The notes beneath the pieces were generated by a model, which worked only from the letters and a program-made list of their open reading frames with translations, searched no databases and was not told the DNA's origin. 64,000 bases of DNA, taken from Paenibacillus durus. Its GTDB lineage: Bacteria; Bacillota; Bacilli; Paenibacillales; Paenibacillaceae. The position numbers were made by a program, and so were the translations under genes. Every line of letters begins with the position of its first letter. The stretch's first letter is position 1. Location: positions 1 to 64,000 of the forward strand of contig NZ_CP009288.1 of NCBI RefSeq assembly GCF_000756615.1. Reading direction: 5' to 3'. Shown here piece after piece: positions 45,221 to 53,844 of the stretch.

Positions 45221-46238
45221 ATCATGGAAGGTGCTGTTTGTCTCGTTGACGGCGGCCCTTTCATTCTCCATGCTTGCAGGGTGCAGCAGCAATAATAAGA
45301 ACGGCGATGAAGATAACAGCAAGGCTATTGCCACTTACAAAGGCGGGGCGGTAACGCAGAAGGAATTCGACACCGATGTGAAGGTGATGAAATTCCTCTC
45401 GCCGGAACAGGCGCAGTACCTGGAGCTGGATGGTTTTAAAGAGACGGTCCTCAAGCAGGAAGTTGCTTTCGAATATTTGGCCGGACAAGCTTCCGATAAG
45501 GCAGAAGAAGAAGCGAAAAAGCAGGCGGATAAGCAGCTTGATACCTATAAGCAGGGACTTGGCGATACCTATGCAAGCTCGCTAAAGGAACAGGGCATTA
45601 CGGAGGATCAAATCCACAGCTATATGGTACGCGTGCTGACGGTGTATCAGGACATGCTGCTTAAAGTGACGGACAATGAAGTCAAGAAGCAGTTTGAAGC
45701 GACAAAGGGAGACTTCACGGTCGCTACGCTGCGCCATGTGCTGGTTGGCTTTACCGACGCTAACAAGAAAGAGCGCAGTAAAGAGGACGCGCTGAAGCGT
45801 GCCAAAGAAGTGCAGGCGAAGCTGAAAGGCGGAGCCGACTTCGCGGCAGTAGCCAAGGAGTACTCGGATGATCCCGGTTCCAAGGATAGCGGCGGACTGT
45901 ATGCTGACAAGACGCTCGGAACCTATGTGGAAGAGTTCAAAAAAGCCGCTCAGACGCTGCCGCTGAACACGATCAGCGATCCGGTCGAGACGACTTACGG
46001 CTACCATATCATGAAGGTGGAGTCACGGACGGAGAAGACATTCGACAAATTGACGGACGAAGAGAAGGAAACGCTCAAGAGCACGCTTGCTTCGAACAAG
46101 CTGCAGGAGTTCATGGAGAAGGACCTGGGTGGCATTATTGAAAAAATCGATCTGCCGAAGAGCAGTGCCTCTCCGGCTGCGAGCGCAGGGGCTTCTCCAA
46201 ACGCATCTGCTCCGGCGGCACCGCCTAGCGCTAAGTAA
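45207..46238 (+). CDS. PrsA-like foldase lipoprotein (parvulin peptidyl-prolyl isomerase)
   Basis: PrsA-type proteins fold secreted proteins outside the membrane. The 343-residue protein has a signal peptide with lipobox MLAGCSS near residue 24, a SurA-N-like helical domain, a parvulin domain (RHVLVGFTD, AKEYSDDPGSKDSGGLY, LNTISDPVETTYGYHIMKVE) and a tail rich in A, P and S. ATG 45207 lies inside the end of mfd with the site AAGGGAGA; a longer frame from 45123 lacks a signal. In B. subtilis this slot differs (yabK-mfd-spoVT), so the gene is an insertion here. Confidence 0.93.
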   Translation: MRSSKSWKVLFVSLTAALSFSMLAGCSSNNKNGDEDNSKAIATYKGGAVTQKEFDTDVKVMKFLSPEQAQYLELDGFKETVLKQEVAFEYLAGQASDKAEEEAKKQADKQLDTYKQGLGDTYASSLKEQGITEDQIHSYMVRVLTVYQDMLLKVTDNEVKKQFEATKGDFTVATLRHVLVGFTDANKKERSKEDALKRAKEVQAKLKGGADFAAVAKEYSDDPGSKDSGGLYADKTLGTYVEEFKKAAQTLPLNTISDPVETTYGYHIMKVESRTEKTFDKLTDEEKETLKSTLASNKLQEFMEKDLGGIIEKIDLPKSSASPAASAGASPNASAPAAPPSAK

Positions 46239-46249
46239 AACCAATAATC

Positions 46250-46322
46250 CCGTTATCCTAGAAATAAAGCAGGATAACGGATTTAACGATACCGCCTCCA
46301 GCCGGACGGTATCGTTTTTTTT
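46250..46322 (+). terminator. Double hairpin terminator after the foldase gene
   Basis: CCGTTATCCT / AGGATAACGG (46250-46280) is followed by AACGATACCG / CGGTATCGTT (46285-46315) running into eight T residues. The second hairpin is a strong intrinsic terminator. Confidence 0.93.
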
Positions 46323-46530
46323 CTGCTGCTGCCGGTTCGCTGGAGCGGTGCATACGGCAAGAAATGGGAAATGCTGCAAATCAGGCGGATAGCGGTCGGC
46401 ATCATGTATAAGGAACTGGGAACAGATGAATACTATGGTCAGACAATCACGATAGATCGCAGGGATTATCCGATCCCTTACCGAGCAGTAGTTGGCAAAA
46501 TACTTCTTAAGAAAGCGGGGCAACATGTGA
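46323..46530. other. Gap ahead of spoVT
   Basis: No convincing gene is present. A short frame crosses the spoVT start but lacks a ribosome site. TGAATA at about 46427 could be a sigma-G -35, with GATAGA about 18 bp later, but the match is partial. Confidence 0.4.
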
Positions 46531-47073
46531 ATGAAAGCTACTGGTATTGTACGACGCATTGATGACCTTGGACGGGTTGTCATTCCCAAAGAAATAAGAC
46601 GGACTCTCCGCATCCGTGAGGGAGATCCGCTGGAGATTTTTGTGGACCGGGATGGCGAGGTTATACTGAAAAAGTACTCGCCGATCGGCGAGCTGGGGGA
46701 CTTTGCGAAGGAGTATGCGGAATCACTGTATGAGAGTACGGGCCATATTACGCTTATTTCTGACCGCGACACCTTCATTGCACTGGCCGGAGGCTCCAAG
46801 AAGGATTATCTGGACAAGCAGGTCGGCGCTCTGCTGGAGAAATGCATGGACAGCCGCAAGACGATACTCGAAGCGGACAGCGGCTTGTACGAAATAACGA
46901 AAGATCATCAGGATGCGCTTTCTTCCTATGTGATCTCGCCCATTATTTCAGGCGGCGATCCGATTGGAGCCGTTGTCCTGATGAATAAGGACGAATCAGT
47001 GAAAATGTCGCAGTTGGAAATTAAAATGGCTGAAACGGCCGCCGGTTTTTTGGGCAAACAGATGGAGCAGTAA
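46531..47073 (+). CDS. spoVT: Stage V sporulation regulator SpoVT
   Basis: SpoVT is an AbrB-type regulator of forespore sigma-G genes. The 180-residue protein has the N-terminal swapped-hairpin domain (KATGIVRRIDDLGRVVIPKE, RRTLRIREGDPLEIFVD) and a GAF-like C-terminal domain (residues 60-178) for ligand or dimer contact. The ATG has only a weak site (GCGGGG). The DNA-binding part is close to that of the abrB product at 27.1 kb. Confidence 0.96.
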   Translation: MKATGIVRRIDDLGRVVIPKEIRRTLRIREGDPLEIFVDRDGEVILKKYSPIGELGDFAKEYAESLYESTGHITLISDRDTFIALAGGSKKDYLDKQVGALLEKCMDSRKTILEADSGLYEITKDHQDALSSYVISPIISGGDPIGAVVLMNKDESVKMSQLEIKMAETAAGFLGKQMEQ

Positions 47074-47088
47074 TCACGCTCTCCCTTA

Positions 47089-47143
47089 AAAATCCCGCTT
47101 TCCATTTCGCCGCAGGGCGAAGCCGAGAGCGGGATTTTGTTGT
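47089..47143 (+). terminator. spoVT terminator
   Basis: AAAATCCCGCT (47089-47099) pairs with AGCGGGATTTT (47128-47138). A nested TTTCGCC-GCA-GGGCGAA stem lies inside, and TGTTG follows. Confidence 0.88.
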
Positions 47144-47208
47144 GCGGGGCTATGTTGCGGTATAATATAGAAATTCATTCTATCCAAACCTTATGAAGCA
47201 GGTATCTC

Positions 47209-48888
47209 ATGAAATCACAAGCGACGGGTTCAAAACTGCTGCAGGGCGCTTTTATCCTAAGCGCCGCCGCTCTGCTGTCCAAGCTGATTGGGGCACTGCA
47301 AAAAATCCCGCTGCAAAACTTGGGCGGAGATGCCGTATTTGGCATTTACAACACGGTCTACCCGATCTATACTCTGCTCGTAACTGTTGCGATGCTTGGA
47401 CTTCCGTCCGCCATATCCAAAAGTGTGGCAGAGACGGAAGCCGAGGGAAGCCCGGGCAAGGGCCGGGCGGTGCTGCTTCGGGCATCGCTTGTCAGCAGCG
47501 CGGCAGGGCTGCTCCTGGCCGCCGCGACATATGCGGGCGCGCCGCTGATTGCCGGCTTCATCGGCAGCGGCCATGTCGTCACAGCGCTGCGGACGGCCGT
47601 CTGGGGACTTGCCATTGTGCCGTTACTGGCCGCATTCCGGGGGTATTTTCAGGGGCTGCACGACATGATGCCAACCGCAGTGTCGCAGCTGTTCGAGCAA
47701 TCGGCCCGGGTCGCCGTAATGATTGCACTGCTGCTCTTTCTAAGCAGCCATGGGGCAAATGCGGAGATCATTGCGGCAGGAGCAATGCTGGGATCGGCCG
47801 GCGGGGCCTTAGCCGGACTTGCCGTCATGCTGCTGTACTGGCGCCGCCACCGCAAAGCCCTTGTGGACGCGGCGGCGGAAATCTCGGCGGCGTCGGAAGC
47901 CGCGCAGGCGGGGCCTGGCTTTCCCTTTCATGGAGCCTCTTCTACGATACAAAGGGCAGAGGGCCGCAGCATACGGAAGCTGCTCGCTTACGGTGTGCCG
48001 GTCATGCTGGGGACACTTGCGGCGCCGCTGATCAGCCTGGTGGATGTCTTCACCATGCCCCGCCTGCTGGCTTCCGCCGGCAGCGAGGCACAGGCCATGG
48101 TGCAGTTCGGCGTCTACAACCGCGGCCTTCCGTTGGTCCAGCTTGTAACGATGCTAGCGGGCTCGCTCTCCGTTCTGTTCATTCCCGCCTTGGCCGAGTC
48201 CAAGTTCCGCGGGAACTTAAGCGAGATCGAGAGCCGATGCCGCCTGTCGCTGCGCTGGTTCTGGCTGCTCGGCCTCGCCGCTGCAGTCGGCCTTGCCGTA
48301 CTCGCCGTGCCGGTCAACATCGCCTTGTACGGCGACGCTTCCGGCAGCGGCACGATCCGCTGGCTGGCCTTCACCGCAGCCGGCGGCACGGTCGCCATCA
48401 TCTCCGCCGCGCTGCTCCAGGGCCTGGGCTGCGTGCGCGCCCCGGCGCTGCACTTCCTGGCCGCCGCTGCGCTGAAGGCGGCCCTCAACCTGCTGCTCAT
48501 CCCGCAGCAGGGCATTGCCGGCGCGGCCATCGCCGCCGTCGCCGCGCAATTCCTCGCAGCCGCGCTGAACGTCCGGCTGCTCTGCAAGACCGCCGGTCTG
48601 CGGCTTCGCCCCGCAGACTGGCTGGCGCGGCCCGCGCTCCTGCTCGCGGGCCTTGCGGCCGCGGCAGCCGCCGCCGGATGGGGCGGCGGCGCTCTGCTGG
48701 GTGCGGCTGGGGTAACCGGCCGCACCCTGGCGCTGGCGCAGAGCCTGCTCGGTGTGGCCGCAGGCTGCCTCGTCTTTGCCGCGCTCGCCGTGCGGCTGCG
48801 GCTGCTGGACGAGGACGAGCTGCGCCAGCTTCCCGGATTCGGCCCGAAGCTGGCCCGGGCGATCCGGAAGCTGGGCCTGTTCCCGTAA
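47209..48888 (+). CDS. SpoVB/MurJ-like polysaccharide flippase (YabM)
   Basis: This 559-residue protein of the MOP flippase superfamily should have about 14 membrane spans and moves lipid-linked sugars or related substrates. KLIGALQKIPLQNLGGDAVFG and VYPIYTLLVTVAMLGLPSAISK at the N-terminus match the SpoVB/YabM group, and yabM lies between spoVT and yabN in B. subtilis. The substrate is not known. The start ATG 47209 has a weak site. The second half (48.1-48.9 kb) is very GC-rich and Ala/Leu-rich, which produces long meaningless frames in other registers. Confidence 0.9.
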   Translation: MKSQATGSKLLQGAFILSAAALLSKLIGALQKIPLQNLGGDAVFGIYNTVYPIYTLLVTVAMLGLPSAISKSVAETEAEGSPGKGRAVLLRASLVSSAAGLLLAAATYAGAPLIAGFIGSGHVVTALRTAVWGLAIVPLLAAFRGYFQGLHDMMPTAVSQLFEQSARVAVMIALLLFLSSHGANAEIIAAGAMLGSAGGALAGLAVMLLYWRRHRKALVDAAAEISAASEAAQAGPGFPFHGASSTIQRAEGRSIRKLLAYGVPVMLGTLAAPLISLVDVFTMPRLLASAGSEAQAMVQFGVYNRGLPLVQLVTMLAGSLSVLFIPALAESKFRGNLSEIESRCRLSLRWFWLLGLAAAVGLAVLAVPVNIALYGDASGSGTIRWLAFTAAGGTVAIISAALLQGLGCVRAPALHFLAAAALKAALNLLLIPQQGIAGAAIAAVAAQFLAAALNVRLLCKTAGLRLRPADWLARPALLLAGLAAAAAAAGWGGGALLGAAGVTGRTLALAQSLLGVAAGCLVFAALAVRLRLLDEDELRQLPGFGPKLARAIRKLGLFP

Positions 48889-48914
48889 GGCCCGGGCCCC
48901 GGGATTGATACACT

Positions 48915-48970
48915 AAACCTTAATTATTCAAGGTTTGAAAATTATATAGCCGCCTTCTCGAGAAGCGGCG
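48915..48970. other. Two hairpins in the gap before yabN
   Basis: AAACCTT-AATTATTC-AAGGTTT (48915-48936) is followed by GCCGC-C-TTCTCGAGAA-GCGGC (48949-48970). Neither has a clear T tract. They could end the flippase transcript inefficiently or be leader structures of yabN. Confidence 0.45.
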
Positions 48971-49093
48971 GATCAGAAATGACATCTGCCGTCTGCCGTT
49001 TCGGGTATGTACCGGGTAATCTGACAGGCAAACTGCCTCTATTCCCGGCTTTAAGTATTCCCATATAGAGAGCGGTACAAGGAGAGGAAAGGA

Positions 49094-50596
49094 ATGAGCG
49101 CAATATTAACAGTAGTCGGCCTTGGCTCCGGCAATCCGGACCGGCTGACGCTTGGCATAGTGAACAAGCTGCGGACGGCTTCCAAAGTCTACGTACGCAC
49201 CAAAGAGCATCCCGTGATGCAGGCTTTGGAGGAGCTCGGTGTGGATTCGCAGTCCTTCGACACGCTGTACGAGTCCTTCTCCTCTTTTCCCGAAGTCTAT
49301 GAAGCGATAACCAAGAAACTGCTCGAAGAAGCGCGTTTAGGTAATGAGGATACGGAAATCGTCTACGCCGTACCCGGACACCCGATGGTTGCGGAATCCG
49401 CTGTTTCCAAGCTTCGCCTGCTCTGCGCAGAGGAGGGAATCCGCTTAGACATTCTTGGAGGAGAGAGCTTTCTTGACGAGGCATTCGTCCGCCTTGGCTT
49501 CGATCCGATCGAAGGCTTCCAATTGCTGGACGCTTCGGGGATCACGCGCTCGCAGCTTCGTCCCGAACTGCATACGCTGATTGGACAGGTGTACGACACC
49601 TTTACCGCCTCCGAGGCAAAGCTGTGCTTAATGGAGCTGTATCCGCCTGAATACGAGGTGACGATCGGCCATGCGCTCGGCGTGGAGGGTGAGGAGCGAA
49701 TCGTCAAAGTGCCGCTGTATGAACTGGACCGGCAGGAGGGTTACGGTAACCTCTCGCTCATCTACATTCCGGCAGACCGCTCCGAAAGCTTACGGAACCG
49801 CACCTTTGACCGCCTGCATGAAATTGTCGGCATCCTGCGCAGTCCGGGGGGCTGTCCGTGGGACCGCGAGCAGACCCATGATTCGCTCCGCAAAAATCTG
49901 ATCGAAGAAACCTACGAGGTGCTTGAAACGATTGACGAGGACGACCCCGAGCATATGAAGGAGGAGCTGGGCGACCTGCTGCTGCAAATTATGCTGCATT
50001 CCCAGATGGAGGAAGAGCTTGGCACGTTCACTGTGTTCGATGTCATTGAAGGGCTTAGCGGCAAGCTGATCTTCCGCCATCCGCATGTCTTCGGCGACAA
50101 GGACGCCAAGGATGCGGAGTCCGCGCTGCAGAACTGGGAAGGCATGAAGGCTGAAGAGAAGCGGCGCAAAGGCATTAAGCCGGAAGCGGAATCGGCGCTC
50201 AGCGGCGTTCCCCGCGATTTGCCGGCGCTCATGAAGGCGTACAAGCTGCAGAAAAAAGCGTCCAAAGTCGGCTTCGACTGGGACAATACCCAGGATGTGC
50301 TCGCCAAGATCGCCGAGGAGCTGGACGAGCTGAAGGAAGCGATTAATGCCGGTGCTCCAGCGGAGGAGCAGATGCTCGAACTCGGTGATCTGCTGTTCGC
50401 TGCGACCAACGCCGCCCGGTTTATCGAAGCCGATCCGGAGGAAGCGCTGACCCGCACCAACCGCAAATTTGTCGAACGGTTCCAGTACATCGAACGCCGT
50501 CTGCAGGACAAAGGAGTCTCCCCAAAGGACAGCAGTCTGGAGGAAATGGAAGCTTTATGGCAGGAAGCCAAGGTTGAAGAACGGGCGAAGCAGTAG
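49094..50596 (+). CDS. yabN: Tetrapyrrole methylase / MazG nucleotide pyrophosphohydrolase fusion (YabN)
   Basis: YabN joins a methylase-like N-terminal half (residues 1-220, with VVGLGSGNPDRLTLG and VYAVPGHPMVAESAV) to a MazG-type half (from about 240). The latter has GCPWDREQTHDSLRKNLIEE and ELGDLLLQIMLHSQ, which carry the acidic metal ligands, plus a second MazG-like repeat. MazG enzymes remove non-canonical or damaged NTPs. The methylase substrate is unknown. The 500-residue length fits. The ATG follows AAGGAGAGGAAAGG. Confidence 0.94.
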   Translation: MSAILTVVGLGSGNPDRLTLGIVNKLRTASKVYVRTKEHPVMQALEELGVDSQSFDTLYESFSSFPEVYEAITKKLLEEARLGNEDTEIVYAVPGHPMVAESAVSKLRLLCAEEGIRLDILGGESFLDEAFVRLGFDPIEGFQLLDASGITRSQLRPELHTLIGQVYDTFTASEAKLCLMELYPPEYEVTIGHALGVEGEERIVKVPLYELDRQEGYGNLSLIYIPADRSESLRNRTFDRLHEIVGILRSPGGCPWDREQTHDSLRKNLIEETYEVLETIDEDDPEHMKEELGDLLLQIMLHSQMEEELGTFTVFDVIEGLSGKLIFRHPHVFGDKDAKDAESALQNWEGMKAEEKRRKGIKPEAESALSGVPRDLPALMKAYKLQKKASKVGFDWDNTQDVLAKIAEELDELKEAINAGAPAEEQMLELGDLLFAATNAARFIEADPEEALTRTNRKFVERFQYIERRLQDKGVSPKDSSLEEMEALWQEAKVEERAKQ

Positions 50597-50756
50597 CCTG
50601 TTCAGCCCTTAGTCGCGTCATATTAAAACGGCGGCACAGCAGGGATTTGACAACGTATCCAGAATACCAGTAAGATGAAACGGCGGTTTCGCGGAAAATA
50701 TTGTCTGCCGGAACGCGTTTCATTACTTTTCTTATTCCCGGGAGGAACTACTGACA

Positions 50757-51029
50757 ATGAACAAAACAGACCTGATCAACAACATATCCGAGAAGCACGG
50801 ATTGGCCAAAAAGGACGTGGAGCTTGTGCTGAGCGGACTTCTTGGCGAAATTACCGAGGCGCTGGCCAGCGGCGACAAAGTACAGCTGATCGGCTTCGGC
50901 ACCTTCGAAACGCGCAAGCGCTCCGGACGCACCGGCCGCAATCCGCAAACGGGCACAACCATCGAAATTCCAGAATCGACTGTTCCGGCTTTCAAAGCGG
51001 GCAACAAGCTTAAAGAAGCTGTCAACTAA
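50757..51029 (+). CDS. hup: DNA-binding protein HU
   Basis: HU is the main nucleoid-bending protein. The 90-residue sequence has the whole family pattern: MNKTDLINNISEKHGLAKKD, GFGTFETRKRSGRTGRNPQT with the DNA-gripping arm, and VPAFKAGNKLKEAVN. The ATG follows CCGGGAGG. The stop codon overlaps the rqcP start (TAATG). In B. subtilis the main hbs gene is elsewhere; here an HU gene sits between yabN and yabO. Confidence 0.96.
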   Translation: MNKTDLINNISEKHGLAKKDVELVLSGLLGEITEALASGDKVQLIGFGTFETRKRSGRTGRNPQTGTTIEIPESTVPAFKAGNKLKEAVN

Positions 51030-51307
51030 TGCGTCTGGACAAATTTTTGAAAGTGTCCCGCCTGATCAAGCGCCGTACGGTGGCCAAGGATGTGTCCGAA
51101 CAAGGCCGGGTGCTGATTAACGGGAAGGAATCGAAGCCGAGCAGCAATGTAAAAATCGGCGACGAAATTACGGTTCAATTCGGCCAGAAGCTGGTAACGG
51201 TCCGCGTGGAGAAGCTGGTCGAAACGACCCGCAAGGACGAAGCGGCCGGTATGTATACGCTGCTTCGCGAAGAGCCGATTGCCAAGAGCAATGGTCTTGA
51301 TTGGTAA
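51029..51307 (+). CDS. rqcP: Ribosome-associated quality-control protein RqcP (YabO)
   Basis: RqcP is a small S4-domain protein that works with RqcH in adding alanine tails to stalled nascent chains. The 92-residue protein has the S4 core MRLDKFLKVSRLIKRRTVAK, GRVLINGKESKPSSNVKIGD and EITVQFGQKLVTVRV. It overlaps hup by one base, implying coupling. A strong terminator follows. Confidence 0.95.
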   Translation: MRLDKFLKVSRLIKRRTVAKDVSEQGRVLINGKESKPSSNVKIGDEITVQFGQKLVTVRVEKLVETTRKDEAAGMYTLLREEPIAKSNGLDW

Positions 51308-51332
51308 GCGACGACTTAACTTTGTTATCAGA

Positions 51333-51370
51333 GCGTTCTCTCGCATCCTGCGGGAGAGCGCCTTTTTTGT
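51333..51370 (+). terminator. rqcP terminator
   Basis: GCGTTCTCTCGCA (51333-51345) pairs with TGCGGGAGAGCGC (51349-51361) with one mismatch, followed by six T residues. Confidence 0.9.
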
Positions 51371-51444
51371 TAAACCAGCTCCCGGTGATGTTCTAAAGCT
51401 TCCGTCCCCGCCATAGATTAGGACTAGAAGGAGGGGTACATGCC

Positions 51445-51729
51445 ATGATCGAACCTGGAAAAAACGTAAAGCAGCATGATTTGCATATGCGCAGCCGTAA
51501 GGCGGTGGATTTAACGGGCGTGCAAAATGTGGAGAGCTTTGACAGCGAGGAGTTTAAGCTGCAGACAGAGCTTGGAACTTTGGTCATTCGCGGAACCCAT
51601 TTACATATCAAGAACCTCAGTCTGGAAAACGGGCTGTTGTCGGTGGAGGGCAACGTCCATTCCCTGATTTATCTTGATCCGGGGGCGAAGGGGAATAATA
51701 AAGGGCTGCTCGGCAAGCTGTTCAAATGA
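51445..51729 (+). CDS. yabP: Spore cortex protein YabP
   Basis: YabP is needed for normal spore development and is made in the mother cell. The 94-residue protein has the family core RSRKAVDLTGVQNVESFDSE and LGTLVIRGTHLHIKNLSLE. The ATG is preceded by AAGGAGG with a spacer of 12-13 nt. The stop overlaps yabQ by ATGA, giving the conserved yabPQ-divIC order. Confidence 0.94.
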   Translation: MIEPGKNVKQHDLHMRSRKAVDLTGVQNVESFDSEEFKLQTELGTLVIRGTHLHIKNLSLENGLLSVEGNVHSLIYLDPGAKGNNKGLLGKLFK

Positions 51730-52289
51730 ATCCGGCCGTCCAGTGGATCACGCTGCTGTACATGATCGTGGCCGGGGCAGCAATGGGACTGGCTTTTGAC
51801 GGCTACCGGGTGCTGTCGCTGAAGCTGCGGTTTCCTGGATGGCTGAACGCGGTTCTCGATCTTCTCTATTGGCTGGCGTCCGCTCTCATCGTGTTTCGTT
51901 TGCTGTACGCGGGTAACCAGGGACAGCTGCGCTTTTACGCTTTTCTTGGATTATTTGTGGGCGTGTGGGCATATTTTTTAATCTTCAGTGTCACGGTGCA
52001 GAAATTTGTGGTAATGTTAATTCATACGGTGGAATGGATATGGAAGCTGCTGATGAAGCTGCTGGGAATACTGATTGGAATGCCGCTGCTGTGGTTATGG
52101 AAGCTGGCGTGGGGAATTCTGCGTCTGCTTGGCCGTATCTTGGGCTTTATGCTGAAGCTTCTGCTTCGGCTGACCAAGCCGCTCTGGATTTTTCCCGTCA
52201 GATGGTTGTCCCCGGCCTATCATCGGCTGCTGCGCAGCGCTCCATTTACCAAACTCGCCAATTTTATTGCCGCAAGAAGAAAACGCTGA
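51726..52289 (+). CDS. yabQ: Sporulation membrane protein YabQ
   Basis: YabQ is a membrane protein required for cortex formation. The 187-residue protein has hydrophobic segments near 5-25, 37-58, 67-90 and 95-135, with aromatic and lysine-rich turns (IWKLLMKLLGILIGMPLLWL). It is translationally coupled to yabP. No enzyme motif is visible. divIC follows after 24 bp. Confidence 0.92.
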   Translation: MNPAVQWITLLYMIVAGAAMGLAFDGYRVLSLKLRFPGWLNAVLDLLYWLASALIVFRLLYAGNQGQLRFYAFLGLFVGVWAYFLIFSVTVQKFVVMLIHTVEWIWKLLMKLLGILIGMPLLWLWKLAWGILRLLGRILGFMLKLLLRLTKPLWIFPVRWLSPAYHRLLRSAPFTKLANFIAARRKR

Positions 52290-52313
52290 CCGTGAAACGG
52301 GAGGAACGCTTGC

Positions 52314-52643
52314 ATGAACAGATTTTCCCCGGAAGAGAAACAGGCTGGCGGAAGGTTCGCTGCCGCGGGCGCAAAGAGAAGAAAGCTGATCTGGGTCGCC
52401 CTAATGGCGATATTCTTCAGCTGGGCGGGATATATTTTCTTCGCTCAAAGCGCCTTGATTTCGGACAAGAGTCAGGAACTGGCCCGGAAGCAGCAGAGCA
52501 GCAAGCAAGTGAATGACTCAGTGAACCAGCTGAAATACGAGGTGTCCCGTCTGAACGACAACGAGTATATCGGACAGCTCGCCCGCAAATGGTTTAACAT
52601 ATACCCTAAAGGCGAAGTTCCTATCCGAACAGAGCAACCCTGA
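52314..52643 (+). CDS. divIC: Cell-division protein DivIC (FtsB family)
   Basis: DivIC joins DivIB and FtsL in the division complex. The 109-residue protein has a basic cytoplasmic N-terminus, one membrane span (about 25-47) and an outer coiled coil (about 50-82, SQELARKQQSSKQVNDSVNQ). It ends with EYIGQLARKWFNIYPKGEVP, typical of the family. The ATG follows CGGGAGG. Its partner genes are not in the window. Confidence 0.93.
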   Translation: MNRFSPEEKQAGGRFAAAGAKRRKLIWVALMAIFFSWAGYIFFAQSALISDKSQELARKQQSSKQVNDSVNQLKYEVSRLNDNEYIGQLARKWFNIYPKGEVPIRTEQP

Positions 52644-52678
52644 GCAGTAGGCCGGCAAAAAAGAGGCTTTTCACTCTG

Positions 52679-52707
52679 TTGCCTTGCTTTGCTCTTTACT
52701 GTATAAT
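52679..52707 (+). promoter_or_regulatory. Predicted yabR promoter
   Basis: TTGCCT (52679-52684) and TATAAT (52702-52707) are separated by 17 bp, 68 bp ahead of yabR. Confidence 0.7.
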
Positions 52708-52774
52708 CAAATCACCGCAGACTGGATTTTGACATCTTTGTCTGTATATTTTTAAGGGAGGATCATTTTATTCT

Positions 52775-53260
52775 ATGGCAATTGAAGTGGGCACCAAGTT
52801 AGAGGGCAAGGTGACAGGCATTACGCATTTCGGAGCGTTTGTAGATCTGTCAGGAGGTGTCACAGGTCTCGTTCACATCTCGGAAATCGCCGATAATTAC
52901 GTCAAGGATGTCAACGATCATCTGAAGATTAATGATGTGGTAACTGTTAAGGTGATCAATGTCGACAAGGACGGCAAGATCGGACTTTCCATCAAGCAGG
53001 CTGTCGACAAGCCCGCATCGGAAGTTCGTCCGCCAAGAGCGCCAAGACCGGATCGTCCAAGCGGTGGAGACCGTTTCGGCGGTGGTGGCGGCGGGGGCTA
53101 CAATCGTGAACGGGGAGGGCGACCATTCAAGCCTGCAGCCGGTAAACCTTCATTTGAGGATAAAATGTCACGCTTCCTTAAAGACAGCGAAGAACGTATC
53201 TCTTCTCTCAAGAAGAATACGGAAGGCAAGCGCGGCGGCCGTGGAGCCAAACGCGTATAA
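52775..53260 (+). CDS. yabR: S1-domain RNA-binding protein YabR
   Basis: The first 75 residues form an S1 domain (GTKLEGKVTGITHFGAFVDL, GLVHISEIADNYVKDVNDHL, VKVINVDKDGKIGLSIKQA). The rest is a low-complexity tail with GGGGGGYNRERGGRP and basic stretches, likely unstructured and RNA-binding. The protein is 161 residues. The role is unknown beyond RNA binding. The ATG follows AGGGAGGAT. Confidence 0.93.
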   Translation: MAIEVGTKLEGKVTGITHFGAFVDLSGGVTGLVHISEIADNYVKDVNDHLKINDVVTVKVINVDKDGKIGLSIKQAVDKPASEVRPPRAPRPDRPSGGDRFGGGGGGGYNRERGGRPFKPAAGKPSFEDKMSRFLKDSEERISSLKKNTEGKRGGRGAKRV

Positions 53261-53284
53261 TATCATACTACAACCGTTCAAATA

Positions 53285-53317
53285 ACCGCAGGGGCCGAAC
53301 CTCATGCGGTTTTTTTC
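53285..53317 (+). terminator. yabR terminator
   Basis: ACCGCA (53285-53290) pairs with TGCGGT (53305-53310), followed by seven T residues. Confidence 0.85.
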
Positions 53318-53604
53318 TATGTCTGCCCGGCCGCACCCTGGGTCAAGCCGCCGCAGTATTCCTCCCAAAGGGATGTTTTTTGCAGATTATTGAAAGCGCA
53401 TCCTTGGCTTGCCCCGGTATATCTAATATTTTGTCGGGCCGATAGAAATTTGCGACAACATCTTTAAGATTTCCGCTAAAGCTTGGAGCATTCGCTGACG
53501 AATCGAAACGGACTGATTGTGGAAAAATTTGGGTGGTTAACCGGTTTACAGACCGCTGCACAAGGGAATAAACGATTTTGCGGCTGCTTGGGCGGGAGCC
53601 TTTT
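53318..53604. other. Gap between yabR and the spoIIE promoter
   Basis: I see no gene here. B. subtilis has tRNA-Met and tRNA-Glu in this place, but no cloverleaf or T-loop sequence is present. A short frame on the plus strand has no conserved features. A GC-rich stem near 53582-53600 precedes a T tract (53601-53607) that overlaps the first Spo0A box. Confidence 0.55.
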
Positions 53605-53673
53605 TTTGTCGGAAATTTCTTATGACCTGCCCTCTTGTTCTGACAAACTTTCTACTTTGGCCGCGCTTATAAT
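53605..53673 (+). promoter_or_regulatory. spoIIE promoter, Spo0A-activated type
   Basis: A -35-like CTGACA (53640-53645) and TATAAT (53668-53673) are separated by 22 bp, the over-long spacer known for Spo0A-activated sigma-A promoters such as spoIIG and spoIIE. TTTGTCGGA (53605-53613) and, on the minus strand, TTTGTCAGAA (53647-53638) resemble Spo0A boxes with one mismatch each. The second overlaps the -35. Confidence 0.75.
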
Positions 53674-53681
53674 GAGTACCA

Positions 53682-53816
53682 CAAGAAGAAACGGCTTCAC
53701 CTCCTTTCAAAGCTTATGCTTTTGAGGTCAGCGATAGACGTATCGCTTGTAGGCAGCTGTTTCTCGTGGAAATATAAGGCCAATGATAAGAGCGCAGCTT
53801 ATATGGTCTTATGTTT
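53682..53816 (-). repeat. Interspersed double-hairpin repeat, copy E (inverted, in the spoIIE leader)
   Basis: On the plus strand the copy opens with CAAGAAGAAACGGCT (53682-53696), the exact reverse complement of the family end, and continues through AGCTGTTTCTCG. It then has AAATATAAGG (53770-53779) facing GGTCTTATGTTT (53805-53816). Its long second hairpin contains GCGATA-GACG-TATCGC. It lies between the promoter and the spoIIE ATG, so it would be transcribed. Confidence 0.75.
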
Positions 53817-53844
53817 TAAATTTATACGGGTGGTGCTAATCATT

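Noticed and set aside
46371..46562. A 63-codon frame running into the spoVT start
   Set aside because: It has no ribosome site and overlaps spoVT in another frame.
47193..48908. A 571-codon plus-strand frame overlapping the flippase gene
   Set aside because: It is Arg/Gly/Ala/Pro-rich with no family features, and it arises from GC-rich codon positions. The other frame encodes a clear multi-span SpoVB-like protein.
50626..50722. GAAACG...CGTTTC palindrome before hup as a repeat copy
   Set aside because: It shares only the short GAAACGGC block. The ATATAAG arm and the TTCTTCTTG end are missing, so I did not include it.
53318..53640. tRNA-Met and tRNA-Glu expected by synteny with B. subtilis before spoIIE
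   Set aside because: The sequence shows no tRNA arms, so the tRNAs are absent from this place.
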